Shown here in pieces: positions 40,453 to 49,100 of a DNA stretch of 64,000 nucleotides (position 1 is its first letter; each line of letters begins with the position of its first letter). The stretch covers positions 1,116,001-1,180,000 of the forward strand of contig NZ_CP101988.1 in the NCBI RefSeq assembly GCF_024508335.1, given 5' to 3'. Origin of the DNA: Cellulomonas chengniuliangii (lineage in GTDB: Bacteria > Actinomycetota > Actinomycetes > Actinomycetales > Cellulomonadaceae). Below the pieces are notes generated by a model that was given only the letters and a program-made list of their open reading frames with translations, did no database searches and was not told the DNA's origin. The position numbers and the translations under genes were made by a program.

Positions 40453-41865
40453 TCAGGACGACGGCTCGTCCTCCGGGTCTGCGCTCTGGCGGGGGGCGCC
40501 TCTCGCGCCGCCCCGGTCAGGGCCCGGCCGGTCGGCCGTCGCGCGGCTGCTCGTGGCGGCGACGGCGTCTCCCGCCGTCTCCTGCTCCGGGAGCACGACG
40601 TCCTGGGCTGGAGCCGCGTCGCCGTCCGCGTCCTCGTCCGGCTCGCGTCCCGGGGTGCGCAGGTTCCACCGGGTGATGACGAACCGGAAGAGCACGTAGT
40701 AGACGACCGCGTACCCCAGGCCCACCACGATGAGCAGCAGGGGCCGCTCGGCGATGCGGAAGTTCAGCAGGTAGTCGATCGCCCCGGCCGAGAACCCGAA
40801 GCCGTCCCGGATGCCGAGGGCGTTGACGAGCGCGAGCGAGGTGCCGGTGAGCACCGCGTGGATCACGAACAGCGGGTACGCGACGTAGAGGAACGCGAAC
40901 TCGAGCGGCTCGGTGACGCCGGTGACGAACGCGACCAGGGCCGCCGATCCCATGATCCCCGCGATGAGCTTGCGGTTCTTCGCGTGCGAGGTGTGCACGA
41001 TGGCCAGGGCGGCGGCGGGCAGCGCGAACATCATGATGGGGAAGAACCCGGTCATGAACGCGCCGGCGGTCGGGTCGCCGTGCAGGAACCGCGCGATGTC
41101 CCCGTTCCACACCTCGCCATCGGCGTCGGTGTAGGAGCCGAACTGGAACCACGGCAGCGAGTTGAGCAGGTGGTGCAGCCCGAACGGCACCAAGAGGCGG
41201 TTGAGCGTGCCGTAGACGAAGGCGCCCAGGATGGTGCTGCCGGTGACCCAGTCGCCCACCGCGGTCAGGGCGCTGCTGAACACCGGGTAGATGAGCGCCC
41301 CGACCACCGCGATGCCGATGGCGGCCACCGCGGCGACGATCGGCACGAACCGCCGACCGCCGAAGAACGCCAGGTAGGGCGGCAGCGTGATGCGGTGGTA
41401 GCGCTGGTAGAGCAGCGCGGTGACCAGGCCGATGACGATGCCACCGAGCACGCCGTAGTTGATGAGCTCCTGGGGCTCGCCCTCGGGGGCCTCGCCCAGC
41501 ACGTACGGCGAGAGGGCGTCCGACACCCCGGAGAAGACCAGGTAGGCGACGAGCGCCGCCAGGCCGGTCGATCCGTCGGACTTGCGCGCGTACCCGATCG
41601 CCACACCGAGCGCGAAGAGCAGGGCGAGGTTGCTGAACAAGGCGTTGCCGGCGGCGCCGAGGACGTCGGCCACGGGCAGCAGCCACGGCGCGTGCGCCCC
41701 GAGCCCGTCCTCGCCCAGCATGTCCGCCTGTCCGAGTCGCAGCAGGAGGGCGGCCGCGGGCAGCGAGGCGATGGGCAGCATGAGCGAGCGCCCGATGCGC
41801 TGGAGCTGGGCGAGTCCGGGGACGCCGCGCGAATGGGTGGCAGGGCTGGCGGCGGTGGCAGTCAT
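40453..41865 (-). CDS. PTS EIIC, glucose/N-acetylglucosamine family
   Basis: Membrane transport subunit of a phosphotransferase system. The 470-residue protein shows the NagE-like N-terminus MLPIASLPAAALLLRLGQADML, about ten helices, and the EIIC signature GVTEPLEFAFLYVAYPL. There is no EIIB domain; instead it ends in a disordered acidic tail of about 70 residues, where fused enzymes would carry the EIIB linker. EIIB and EIIA are separate genes on the other strand. ATG 41865 has AGGAG 6-7 nt upstream. A DasR-like operator lies 133 nt upstream, suggesting GlcNAc-responsive control. Confidence 0.9.
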   Translation of the reverse strand: MTATAASPATHSRGVPGLAQLQRIGRSLMLPIASLPAAALLLRLGQADMLGEDGLGAHAPWLLPVADVLGAAGNALFSNLALLFALGVAIGYARKSDGSTGLAALVAYLVFSGVSDALSPYVLGEAPEGEPQELINYGVLGGIVIGLVTALLYQRYHRITLPPYLAFFGGRRFVPIVAAVAAIGIAVVGALIYPVFSSALTAVGDWVTGSTILGAFVYGTLNRLLVPFGLHHLLNSLPWFQFGSYTDADGEVWNGDIARFLHGDPTAGAFMTGFFPIMMFALPAAALAIVHTSHAKNRKLIAGIMGSAALVAFVTGVTEPLEFAFLYVAYPLFVIHAVLTGTSLALVNALGIRDGFGFSAGAIDYLLNFRIAERPLLLIVVGLGYAVVYYVLFRFVITRWNLRTPGREPDEDADGDAAPAQDVVLPEQETAGDAVAATSSRATADRPGPDRGGARGAPRQSADPEDEPSS

Positions 41866-41997
41866 GGGCACTCCTGGTGCTGACGTCCGGCGCGATGCGG
41901 GTGGCGGCGCGGTGGTGCGCGCTCCCGATGCCGATCGGCGGGTGACGATCCCCGCGCCGATGGGCGAGAACAGCAGGTCTGAGCCAGTTGCGGCCAC

Positions 41998-42013
41998 ATT
42001 GGTCTAGACCTCA
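41998..42013. promoter_or_regulatory. DasR-like operator (dre-type site)
   Basis: attggtctagacctca contains the perfect palindrome GGTCTAGACC and matches most of the Streptomyces DasR consensus (A/C)CTGGTCTAGACCA. It lies between the divergent EIIC and GntR genes, 51 nt before the GntR ATG. DasR releases such sites when glucosamine-6-phosphate is present, so both the PTS and the regulator could be GlcNAc-inducible. Confidence 0.75.
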
Positions 42014-42063
42014 TGATGGTGTCAAGGGGTCATATCCACCAGGTGAGGGGAGGGGCGGCTCGC

Positions 42064-42855
42064 ATGGCTGAACCCACCGGGCGCGCGAGCGTCCCGGGCG
42101 CCCCCGCCACGCACGGCAGCGGGCGCAAGCATGTGGCGGTCCGCGAGTACGTCAGCGACCTCGTGGCCCGCGAGCTCGACGTGGGAGACGCCATCCCCTC
42201 CGAGCGCGCCCTGTCCGAGCGGTTCGGCGTGGCCCGCATGACCGTCCGCCAAGCCGTCGACGCCCTGGTGGCGGACGGCATCCTGGTCCGCGAGCAAGGG
42301 CGCGGCACCTTCGTCGCCCCGCGCCGAGTCGACTTCGAGATGCGGCTCACCACGTTCGGCGAGGAGATGCGCCGACGCGGCATGCGGCCCGACAGCAAGG
42401 TGCTCGCCGCCGACAAGGTCCCGGCCCCCGCCGACGTCGCCGAGGCCCTCGGCATCCAGCCGGGCCGACTGGTGCACTACCTGTGCCGGGTGCGCTACGC
42501 CGACGGCACCCCCATGAGCATCGAGCAGACCTGGGTGCCGGTCGCCCTCGTGCCGGACCTCTTCGAGCACGGCGCGCCCGGAAGCGTGTACGAGGCGCTG
42601 CGCAGGTTCGGCCTCGACCCCGCGTGGGGCGAGGAGACCCTCGCCGCCTCCGAGGCCGACGAGCGCGAGTCCGCGCTGCTCAGCATGAGGGGCCGGCGTG
42701 CCGTGATGCGCGCGGAACGCCGCACCTATAGCGAGTCCGGGCCCTGCGCCTACTCACGGGCCTGCTACCGCGGCGACCGGTACAGCGTCTGGGTCCCCCT
42801 GGGCACGCCCACCAAGGTCCTGGTGCCACGCCAGCCCGCCCCGGCCGAGGCGTGA
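42064..42855 (+). CDS. GntR/HutC-family regulator (DasR/NagR-like)
   Basis: A 263-residue repressor. The winged HTH spans about residues 18-85 (AIPSERALSERFGVARMTVRQAVDALVADGILVREQGRGTFV region, in pieces PSERALSERFGVARMTVRQA and VREQGRGTFVAP). The C-terminal UTRA effector domain follows (MRLTTFGEEMRRRGM ... RVRYADGTPMSIEQTWVP). UTRA domains of this branch bind phosphosugars. It is divergent from EIIC and upstream of EIIB, with a DasR-type operator in between, so it most likely controls this PTS. ATG 42064 is chosen on a purine-rich ribosome stretch upstream. Confidence 0.9.
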   Translation: MAEPTGRASVPGAPATHGSGRKHVAVREYVSDLVARELDVGDAIPSERALSERFGVARMTVRQAVDALVADGILVREQGRGTFVAPRRVDFEMRLTTFGEEMRRRGMRPDSKVLAADKVPAPADVAEALGIQPGRLVHYLCRVRYADGTPMSIEQTWVPVALVPDLFEHGAPGSVYEALRRFGLDPAWGEETLAASEADERESALLSMRGRRAVMRAERRTYSESGPCAYSRACYRGDRYSVWVPLGTPTKVLVPRQPAPAEA

Positions 42856-42890
42856 GAGATGCTGTCGACCCGGACGCCGAGGAGGACGAG

Positions 42891-43151
42891 GTGACGACGA
42901 TGCACGGACCGCGGAGCCAGCGCGAGCAGGCGGCAGCGATCCTGGCCGCGCTCGGCGGGATCGCCAACATCGACGAGATCGAGCCGTGCACCACCAGGCT
43001 GCGATCCCTCGTGAAGTCGCCCGGCCGCGTGGACGCCGCTGCGCTGCGGGCCGCCGGGGCCTACGGCGTGATGATCTCCGGACGCGTGGTGCAGGTGGTG
43101 GTCGGGCCTGGGGTCGACACCCTGGCCTCGGACCTCGAGGACCTGATGTGA
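42891..43151 (+). CDS. PTS EIIB, first of two tandem copies
   Basis: An 86-residue phosphocarrier of the glucose/GlcNAc EIIB type. The phosphorylation site is Cys33 in EIEPCTTRLR, with AAALRAAGAYGVM and VVQVVVGPGVDTLASDLEDL as in the family. Start GTG 42891 is preceded by GGAGG at 5 nt; the earlier GTG overlapping the GntR stop (42852) lacks such a site. Second gene of the gntR-EIIB-EIIB-EIIA unit. Confidence 0.88.
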   Translation: MTTMHGPRSQREQAAAILAALGGIANIDEIEPCTTRLRSLVKSPGRVDAAALRAAGAYGVMISGRVVQVVVGPGVDTLASDLEDLM

Positions 43152-43190
43152 GCTGGCCCCTGGGCGGCGCCGAGCGAGAGGGAGCGGGAC

Positions 43191-43439
43191 ATGAGTGAGC
43201 CAGTGGCGACCAGCAAGGCGGTGCGGATCGTCGAGGCGCTCGGCGGGGACGCCAACATCCTCGACCTCGAGCCCTGCATCACCCGGCTGCGGGTCGAGGT
43301 GGTCGACGGGTCTCGGGTCGACTCGCGCGCCCTGCGCGCCGCCGGGGCGATCGCGGTCGTGGCATCCGGCAATGTGGTGCAGGTGGTGGTGGGCCCGGAG
43401 GCCGACACGCTCGCCTCGGACATCGAGGACCTGCGCTGA
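43191..43439 (+). CDS. PTS EIIB, second tandem copy
   Basis: An 82-residue EIIB with phosphorylation site Cys29 (DLEPCITRLR). It is clearly homologous to the upstream EIIB (RALRAAGAIAVV, NVVQVVVGPEADTLASDIEDL), but diverged enough that the duplication is old. It keeps every residue needed for phosphotransfer. ATG 43191 has gagaggga upstream and the stop overlaps the EIIA start (TGATG). Confidence 0.9.
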   Translation: MSEPVATSKAVRIVEALGGDANILDLEPCITRLRVEVVDGSRVDSRALRAAGAIAVVASGNVVQVVVGPEADTLASDIEDLR

Positions 43440-43906
43440 TGGCCGTCACGATCCTGGCGCCGATCTCGGGGACGGTCATGGCGCTCGCGGACGTGGAGGA
43501 CCCCGTCTTCGCCGAGGAGCTCGTCGGGCCCGGGGTGGCGATCAGGCCGGACCTCGCTGGACGCGCGGCCGTGGTGTCTCCCGTCAGCGGGCGGGTGGTC
43601 AAGCTGCACCCGCACGCCTTCGTGGTCCAGGGGGACGAGGCGCACGGCGCCGTCGCAGTGCTCGTCCACCTGGGCATCGACACCGTGCAGCTCGCGGGGG
43701 AGGGGTTCGCCCTGCACGTGGCCGAGGGCGACGACGTCACGGCCGGCCAGCCGCTGGTCACGTGGGACCCCGCGGAGGTCGAGCGCGGAGGCCGGTCGTC
43801 GGTGTGCCCCGTGGTGGTGCTCGAGGGGAAGCCCGAGTCCGTGGCGCGGCACGTCGATCCGGGCAGCCGGGTCGACCAGGGGGAGCGCCTCCTCGACTGG
43901 TCTTGA
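43439..43906 (+). CDS. PTS EIIA, glucose family (Crr-like)
   Basis: A 155-residue EIIA that accepts phosphate from HPr and passes it to EIIB. The phospho-acceptor is His77 in VLVHLGIDTVQL, with the partner His69 (GDEAHGAVAV); the fold start is ILAPISGTVMALADVEDPVF. ATG 43439 overlaps the second EIIB stop. It supplies the third piece of the split system with EIIC on the opposite strand. A bidirectional hairpin follows. Confidence 0.92.
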   Translation: MAVTILAPISGTVMALADVEDPVFAEELVGPGVAIRPDLAGRAAVVSPVSGRVVKLHPHAFVVQGDEAHGAVAVLVHLGIDTVQLAGEGFALHVAEGDDVTAGQPLVTWDPAEVERGGRSSVCPVVVLEGKPESVARHVDPGSRVDQGERLLDWS

Positions 43907-43941
43907 GCGCCCGGGCGGCCGAGGGGGACGCCCGGGCGCTC
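43905..43941. terminator. bidirectional hairpin after EIIA
   Basis: A perfect 13-bp stem (GAGCGCCCGGGCG / CGCCCGGGCGCTC) with an 11-nt loop lies between the convergent EIIA and DUF418-like genes, its first two bases within the EIIA stop codon. Confidence 0.7.
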
Positions 43942-43972
43942 GAGACCCGCAGCCGACCAGGCCTGGACGCGC

Positions 43973-45034
43973 TCAGCCCTGCCGCGGCGCCGCGGGGGCG
44001 GCCACCCCGTCGGGGCAGGGCTCGACGCCGCCCGCCACACGGGTCGAGACCTCGTGCAGCACCCGCTCGAGCGGCCCACGGCCCAGCCACGACCGCCACG
44101 CGGTGCACAGCACCACCGCGACCACGATGAACGCCGCCCACGTCGAGGCGCGCGGCTGCCACACCACCGCGCTGCCGAGCACGCCGATCGCCACCACGTG
44201 CCCGACGTACGCCGTCAGCGCGAGGGCGCCCGTGGCGGCGATGGGCGTCAGGAGCCGGGGCGCGGCGTCCTGCGCCATGAGGCACATGCCCAGCACGGCG
44301 AGGGCGACCCCCGTGTTCGCGACGACCTCGAACGTCGTGCTCGCGTGCGGCTCGGTGGTGATCAGCCGGACCAGGTCGCCCGACGGCGCCGCCTGCTGCC
44401 ACGCCCACGACACGGTGTGCGCGCCCACCGCCATCGCCGCTCCGACCAGGACCAATAGTCGGCGGACGGCGGACTCACGCAGATCCAAGCGGCCCACGGC
44501 CAGCCCGACGAGCAGGTACGCGAACCAGACCCCCACCGGGTAGTACGGCCCCACCAGCAGGTCGGTGACGGCCTCGCCGCCAAGCGGGGCGGCCGCGAGC
44601 CGGTCACGGGCGGCGAAGACCAGGGGAGGGGCCACCAGCGCCACGACGCCGGCCAGGGCCAGCAGCGCGGGCACGCGAAGGGCCAGGAAGGGCAGGACCA
44701 GCACGAACAGCAGCGCGTACTGCAGCAGGATCAGCGCCAGCGGGGCCTCCAGCAGCTCCAGCACCAGGCCGATCGGAACCATCAGCGCGCCTCGCACCGC
44801 GATGCGCTGCCGGGCCCGCGCGAGCAGCTCGCCCTCCACGGGCCGCGCGCCACCCGACAGCAACGCCACCGACACTCCCGCGAGCACCACGAACATCGCC
44901 GCTGAGCGGCCGTCCGCGACCTGCACGGCGCCCAGCGGCCAGGGGTCCCCGGCGCGCCCGGGCGCCAAGTGCGCGGTGAACATGCCCAGCACGGCCAGGC
45001 CCCGCGCGACGTCGACCCCCCAGAGACGCTCCAC
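43973..45034 (-). CDS. multi-pass membrane protein, DUF418/HGSNAT-like
   Basis: A 353-residue membrane protein with about nine to ten helices. It begins RLWGVDVARGLAVLGMFTAH, the start typical of DUF1624/DUF418 proteins related to heparan-alpha-glucosaminide acetyltransferases, which may acylate cell-surface sugars. A C-terminal region GALALTAYVGHVVAIGVLGS fits DUF418. GTG 45034 is chosen because TAGCGT ends 7 nt upstream on the minus strand; longer in-frame starts would remove this fit. Lying next to a GlcNAc-type PTS may be chance. Confidence 0.75.
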   Translation of the reverse strand: MERLWGVDVARGLAVLGMFTAHLAPGRAGDPWPLGAVQVADGRSAAMFVVLAGVSVALLSGGARPVEGELLARARQRIAVRGALMVPIGLVLELLEAPLALILLQYALLFVLVLPFLALRVPALLALAGVVALVAPPLVFAARDRLAAAPLGGEAVTDLLVGPYYPVGVWFAYLLVGLAVGRLDLRESAVRRLLVLVGAAMAVGAHTVSWAWQQAAPSGDLVRLITTEPHASTTFEVVANTGVALAVLGMCLMAQDAAPRLLTPIAATGALALTAYVGHVVAIGVLGSAVVWQPRASTWAAFIVVAVVLCTAWRSWLGRGPLERVLHEVSTRVAGGVEPCPDGVAAPAAPRQG

Positions 45035-45199
45035 GCTGCGCACGCTACCGGTGGGCCGCCGACGGCAGAATCCGCAACACCTCAAGTTCGCTGTCGACGA
45101 GACCGACTGAGTCCTGAAGGTCGTCGGTCTGCGACAAGGGCTCCTGGGCAACCTTCACAAGTCAGACGTCCCCTATGTGCGCCATTCGCCGAGGTGAGT

Positions 45200-46285
45200 A
45201 TGGACTTCGATGAGCTGTCGTCAGCGCAGGCGGCACAGTTCTGTGAGCATGTGGTCGCTCGTGAGCCCTACCTGCTGCGGGAACTGGCGTCGTGGATGGA
45301 CCAGACGGGCGGGCCACTCGACCAGATGGACGCCTCCGTTGACTCTCTGGTCCCGTTGCTGGAGTGGTATCTGGACCTTGCGCGGGCGGACTTCCTCGGT
45401 CTCACGGAAGGGCTGGTGCCCTCGCTGTTCCCCAAGATCAGCGGGCCTGACCTCACGGCAGAACTGGAACGATCCCGGCAATCGCTGGTGGGTGGCGACC
45501 GGCTGGTGCACTACGTCCGGTTGGTTTTGGCGCGGCTTGTTCCCGAGTCGTACTGGGGCGTCTACCGAAGCCCTGGGGTCATCGACAATCTCCATCACCA
45601 ACCGGCGGTCTTCCTTCCCGGGTGGCCGTCCGGGCCGGGCCGCCGCGGCGAGTGGTCGGTCATCTTCGCCGCCACTCTGGGCGCTCTCGCGGGCGCGCAC
45701 GTGAGGAAGGGCACGGTCGAGCCTGACCGGCTGCGCAGCGCCCTGATTGCACGTTGCCCCCGGGGCCTGGTTCCCGCGCGTCAGGAGCGCCTGGCCTCGG
45801 TGCTTCGCCCTTACCTGGACCTGGCGCTGCCTTCGATGCCGATGATCGCCCGCGTCACCCCTGCCCAGGCGTGGCTGCACGAGCCGCCCCCGCCCCCGCC
45901 CCCGGCTCGGGCGCGGGCGCGCGGTGCGGACGACGAGGGTGACGAGGACTGGGAGAGCCTGATCCTCGCGAGAGGGCCCGGGGCAGGGCTTGAGGACGAG
46001 CCGTGGTTGCTTGACCCGCTGTCGGCCGACCGCATCGCCGCTGCTCTCGCCGAGGGCGGCTTCAAGGGCCTCGACGCGGCGACCCTCCTGGGGGGAGCCG
46101 AGTTCGAGCACCCGGACGGCGTCGCCCACGTGATGGTCGCGACCCACGACGGCGCTGTGCGTGCTGTGCACATCCAGCCCGTTGACCCCACTGCCCGGTC
46201 CTGGGAACGGCTCATCGCCCCGCTGCGGATGCTGGCCGTCGAGCTCGGCGCGAACCTCGTGCCCGAGGGCGAGTACCCCGACTAG
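45200..46285 (+). CDS. unrecognised two-part protein with Pro-rich linker
   Basis: A 361-residue soluble protein I cannot assign. Residues 1-225 form an Ala/Leu/Trp-rich, mostly helical region (REPYLLRELASWMDQTGGPL; WYLDLARADFLGLTEGLVP; LVHYVRLVLARLVPESYWGV). A run of eight prolines and an Arg/Asp/Glu stretch (about 233-258) links it to a C-terminal domain of about 95 residues. The first half uses more A/T-ending codons (ttg, gtt, gta) than its neighbours, hinting at later acquisition. gaggtgag precedes ATG 45200. Its TAG stop shares the palindrome CTAG with the convergent gene's stop. Confidence 0.7.
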   Translation: MDFDELSSAQAAQFCEHVVAREPYLLRELASWMDQTGGPLDQMDASVDSLVPLLEWYLDLARADFLGLTEGLVPSLFPKISGPDLTAELERSRQSLVGGDRLVHYVRLVLARLVPESYWGVYRSPGVIDNLHHQPAVFLPGWPSGPGRRGEWSVIFAATLGALAGAHVRKGTVEPDRLRSALIARCPRGLVPARQERLASVLRPYLDLALPSMPMIARVTPAQAWLHEPPPPPPPARARARGADDEGDEDWESLILARGPGAGLEDEPWLLDPLSADRIAAALAEGGFKGLDAATLLGGAEFEHPDGVAHVMVATHDGAVRAVHIQPVDPTARSWERLIAPLRMLAVELGANLVPEGEYPD

Positions 46286-47205
46286 CCGCCCTGCCGCAGG
46301 GCGGCGCCGGCGTGGAACGGGTGGAGGGCGCGGTCGCATGAGGCCAGCAGTCGAGCACGCAGCACGTTCGCGCGCGCCGCGAAGTCCCGCTGACGCCGCA
46401 CGTACTCGGCCTTGCCCTCGGGGGTCTCGATCGCGACGGCCGGCTCGCCGAGTGAGGAGACGTCGTAGGGGGAGGCCTGCATGTCGAGTGTGCGGATGTC
46501 GCGGGCGAGCTCGAAGCAGTCGAGCAGCAGGTCGCCGGGCGTCGCGGGACCGAGCTTGAGGGCCCACTTGAGGCAGTCCATGTTGGCGTGCAGGCAGCCG
46601 GGCTGCTCGGTCGCCACCTGGGTGTCGCGGCTCAGCAGGTCGCGGTTGCGGGGGACCGCGTCGGGGGTGAAGAAGCGGAACGCGTCGAAGTGGGTGCAGC
46701 GCAGCGGGTGGCTCTCGACGACCGCGTCGGTGCCCTCGCGGCCGAGGCGCAGCGGCAGCGAGTGGCGGCGGCGCGTGTCGTCCTGCCGGTAGACCATCGC
46801 CCACTCGTGCAGGCCGAAGCACCCGGTGTGGGCGGGGCGGGCCGCGGTGGCCGCGAGCAGCTCGTGGATGTGGGCCACGGTGTCGCCGCGATCGGCGAGG
46901 AAGGCCGCGACGTCGAGCGCCACGGCGCCATCGTCGTCGGCCCGGTACCAGCGCCAGCCAGCGTGCTCGGCCGGGCCGTCCTGGGCGGCGGCGAGGACGA
47001 TGCCGGGCCCGGGGTGCCAGCGGCGCAGCAGCGAGGGTTTGACGGTGTAGTAGTCGTAGAGGAAGTCGTCGATGGGGTGCCGCTCGCCGCTCGCCTTGCG
47101 GGTGCGGTGCGGCGCGGTGAGCGCGTCGGCCCGCGCCTGGTGCGCGATGGCGCGGCGGCGCCACTCGGACGCCGCGAGCTGCTCGGCGTGCACGGGCTGT
47201 CTCAC
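46282..47205 (-). CDS. conserved actinobacterial protein, often labelled 3-methyladenine DNA glycosylase
   Basis: A 307-residue soluble protein of an actinobacterial family marked by HPIDDFLYDYYTVKPSLLRRWHPGPG, GCFGLHEWAMVYR, RCTHFDAFRFFTPDA, and HANMDCLKWALKLGP. Database entries often call such proteins 3-methyladenine DNA glycosylase, but I see no helix-hairpin-helix-GPD or AAG-type motif, so that label should be treated with doubt. GTG 47205 follows TACCCT at 6 nt on the minus strand (leaderless). Confidence 0.65.
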   Translation of the reverse strand: MRQPVHAEQLAASEWRRRAIAHQARADALTAPHRTRKASGERHPIDDFLYDYYTVKPSLLRRWHPGPGIVLAAAQDGPAEHAGWRWYRADDDGAVALDVAAFLADRGDTVAHIHELLAATAARPAHTGCFGLHEWAMVYRQDDTRRRHSLPLRLGREGTDAVVESHPLRCTHFDAFRFFTPDAVPRNRDLLSRDTQVATEQPGCLHANMDCLKWALKLGPATPGDLLLDCFELARDIRTLDMQASPYDVSSLGEPAVAIETPEGKAEYVRRQRDFAARANVLRARLLASCDRALHPFHAGAALRQGG

Positions 47206-47336
47206 GTCTCCAGGGTAGGCGGCGCGGCGCGGCAGCCCGTCCGCCGACGGCGACCGGCCAGGCGCAAGATCTCATCCTTGAAGACGATCAGGTCCAGCGG
47301 TTGAAACGGGGGAGCGTGTCCGGATTACAGTGGCGT

Positions 47337-48158
47337 GTGAGCACCCAGGCCAAGCAAGACGTCTACACCCACGGGCATCACGACAGCGTGCTGCGTTCGC
47401 ACAGGTGGCGCACCGCGGAGAACTCCGCCGCCTACCTGCTGCCGCACCTCCAGCCCGGCGTCAAGGTGCTCGATGTCGGCTGCGGCCCGGGCACCATCAC
47501 CATCGACTTCGCCCGTCGTGTGGCGCCCGCCCAGATCATCGGGCTGGACCGGTCAGCCGCGGTCATCGACGCGGCGCGGGAGGCGGCCGCCGAGGCGGGC
47601 GTCGAGAACGCCGAGTTCACGGTGGGCGACGTCTACGAGCTGCCGTACGCGGACGGCGCCTTCGACGTGGCGCACGCGCACCAGGTGCTGCAGCACCTCA
47701 CCGACCCCGTCGCCGCGCTGCGGGAGATGAAGCGGGTGACCAAGCCCGGCGGCGTCGTCGCCGTGCGGGACGCCGACTATGCCGCCATGACCTGGTACCC
47801 GGAGTCGCCCGGCCTCGACGAGTGGCTCGCGCTCTACCACGAGGTCACCCAGGCCAACGGCGCCGAGGCCGACGCGGGCCGCCGCCTGCAGAGCTGGGTC
47901 CGGGAGGCGGGATTCGACCCGGCCGGCATCGAGCCCGGCGCGGGCGTGTGGTGCTACGCCACCCCCGAGGACCGCACGTGGTGGTCCGAGCTGTGGGCCG
48001 ATCGCGCGGTCGCGTCCAACTTCGCCGCGCAGGCCATCGAGTACGGGCTCGCGGACGACGTGGGCCTCGAGCACCTGGCCGAGGCGTGGCGCGAGTGGGG
48101 CCGGGCCGAAGACGGCTGGTTCACGATCCTGCACGGCGAGGTCATCGCCCGCGTCTGA
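47337..48158 (+). CDS. class I SAM-dependent methyltransferase
   Basis: A 273-residue methyltransferase. The SAM site is VKVLDVGCGPGTITIDFARR, followed by the acidic loop IIGLDRSAAVIDAAR and post-motifs VGDVYELPYADGAFDVAHAH and LREMKRVTKPGGVVAVRD. It resembles UbiE/MenG-like small-molecule methyltransferases; the substrate is not evident. GTG 47337 is used because TACAGT ends 5 nt before it and the upstream extension (from 47301) is short and basic. Confidence 0.88.
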   Translation: MSTQAKQDVYTHGHHDSVLRSHRWRTAENSAAYLLPHLQPGVKVLDVGCGPGTITIDFARRVAPAQIIGLDRSAAVIDAAREAAAEAGVENAEFTVGDVYELPYADGAFDVAHAHQVLQHLTDPVAALREMKRVTKPGGVVAVRDADYAAMTWYPESPGLDEWLALYHEVTQANGAEADAGRRLQSWVREAGFDPAGIEPGAGVWCYATPEDRTWWSELWADRAVASNFAAQAIEYGLADDVGLEHLAEAWREWGRAEDGWFTILHGEVIARV

Positions 48159-48212
48159 CCGGCTGGCTGATCAGGCGCGGCTGAGGCGCCATGCCTGATC
48201 TAGGGTTGGCTC

Positions 48213-48998
48213 GTGCGCATCGCGAGGTTCACCACGGGGGACGACCCCCGCTACGCCCTGGTCGACGGAGAGCCCGGCTCGGAGCAGCTGCTGGTCATCA
48301 CCGGAGACCCCATCTACACCCCGGTACAGCCGACCGGTGAGCGGATCCCGCTGGACGACGACGGGGTGCGGCTGCTCGCCCCCGTCATCCCGCGGTCCAA
48401 GATCGTCGGGGTGGGGCGCAACTACGCCGACCACGCCGCCGAGATGGGCAACGAGCTGCCCCCGGCGCCGCTGCTCTTCCTCAAGCCGAACACCGCGGTG
48501 ATCGGCCCGGATGACCCGATCGTGCTGCCCGAGTGGACCGAGCACGTCGACCACGAGGCCGAGCTGGCCGTGGTGATCGGCAAGGTCACCAAGAATGTGG
48601 CCCCCGAGCACGCGCTCGCCCAGGTGTTCGGCTACACCGTCGCGAACGACGTCTCGGCGCGCGACGCCCAGCGATCGGACTCGCAGTGGACGCGGGCCAA
48701 GGGCTTCGACACGTCCTGCCCCATCGGCCCCTGGATCGTGCCCGGCCTCGACGTGGACGACCTGGCCGTGCGGTCGCGCGTCAACGGCGAGCTCAAGCAG
48801 GACGGCCGCACCTCGCAGCTCATCTTCGACGTCGCGTACCTCGTCTCGTACATCTCCGAGGTGTTCACGCTGCTGCCCGGCGACGTGATCCTCACCGGAA
48901 CCCCCGCCGGGGTCAGCCGGATCGAGGACCGCGACATCGTCGAGGTCGAGGTCGAGGACATCGGCGTGCTGCGCAACCCGGTGCTGCGCCGCGCCTGA
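48213..48998 (+). CDS. fumarylacetoacetate hydrolase (FAH) family protein
   Basis: A 261-residue FAH-fold enzyme, likely hydrolase, decarboxylase or isomerase of a 2-oxo acid, or an oxaloacetate tautomerase-like protein. The fold and metal site are seen in KIVGVGRNYADHAAEMGNEL, then DHEAELAVVIGK (metal-binding Glu) and GYTVANDVSARDAQ, ending in ILTGTPAGVSRI. GTG 48213 follows TAGGGT at 6 nt (leaderless). It sits just upstream of gltX in several actinobacteria; a role with gltX is not apparent. Confidence 0.88.
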   Translation: MRIARFTTGDDPRYALVDGEPGSEQLLVITGDPIYTPVQPTGERIPLDDDGVRLLAPVIPRSKIVGVGRNYADHAAEMGNELPPAPLLFLKPNTAVIGPDDPIVLPEWTEHVDHEAELAVVIGKVTKNVAPEHALAQVFGYTVANDVSARDAQRSDSQWTRAKGFDTSCPIGPWIVPGLDVDDLAVRSRVNGELKQDGRTSQLIFDVAYLVSYISEVFTLLPGDVILTGTPAGVSRIEDRDIVEVEVEDIGVLRNPVLRRA

Positions 48999-49003
48999 CG
49001 TGC

Positions 49004-49047
49004 CACAGGGGCCGCCTCCCGTCGTTGTCTCGGGAGGTGGCCCTGTG
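49004..49047 (+). terminator. terminator hairpin after the FAH-family gene
   Basis: A long imperfect inverted repeat (CACAGGGGCCGCCTCCCG / CGGGAGGTGGCCCTGTG) with one bulged G, one G-U pair and a 9-nt loop separates this gene from gltX. Confidence 0.65.
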
Positions 49048-49100
49048 TGCGCTCAAGCGGCCGGGGCGAGGTGGCAGCGCACGCGGATAGGCTGGGCGTC

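Noticed and set aside
46282-47205. Firm assignment as 3-methyladenine DNA glycosylase
   Set aside because: The label exists for this family, but no known glycosylase motif is visible in the sequence.
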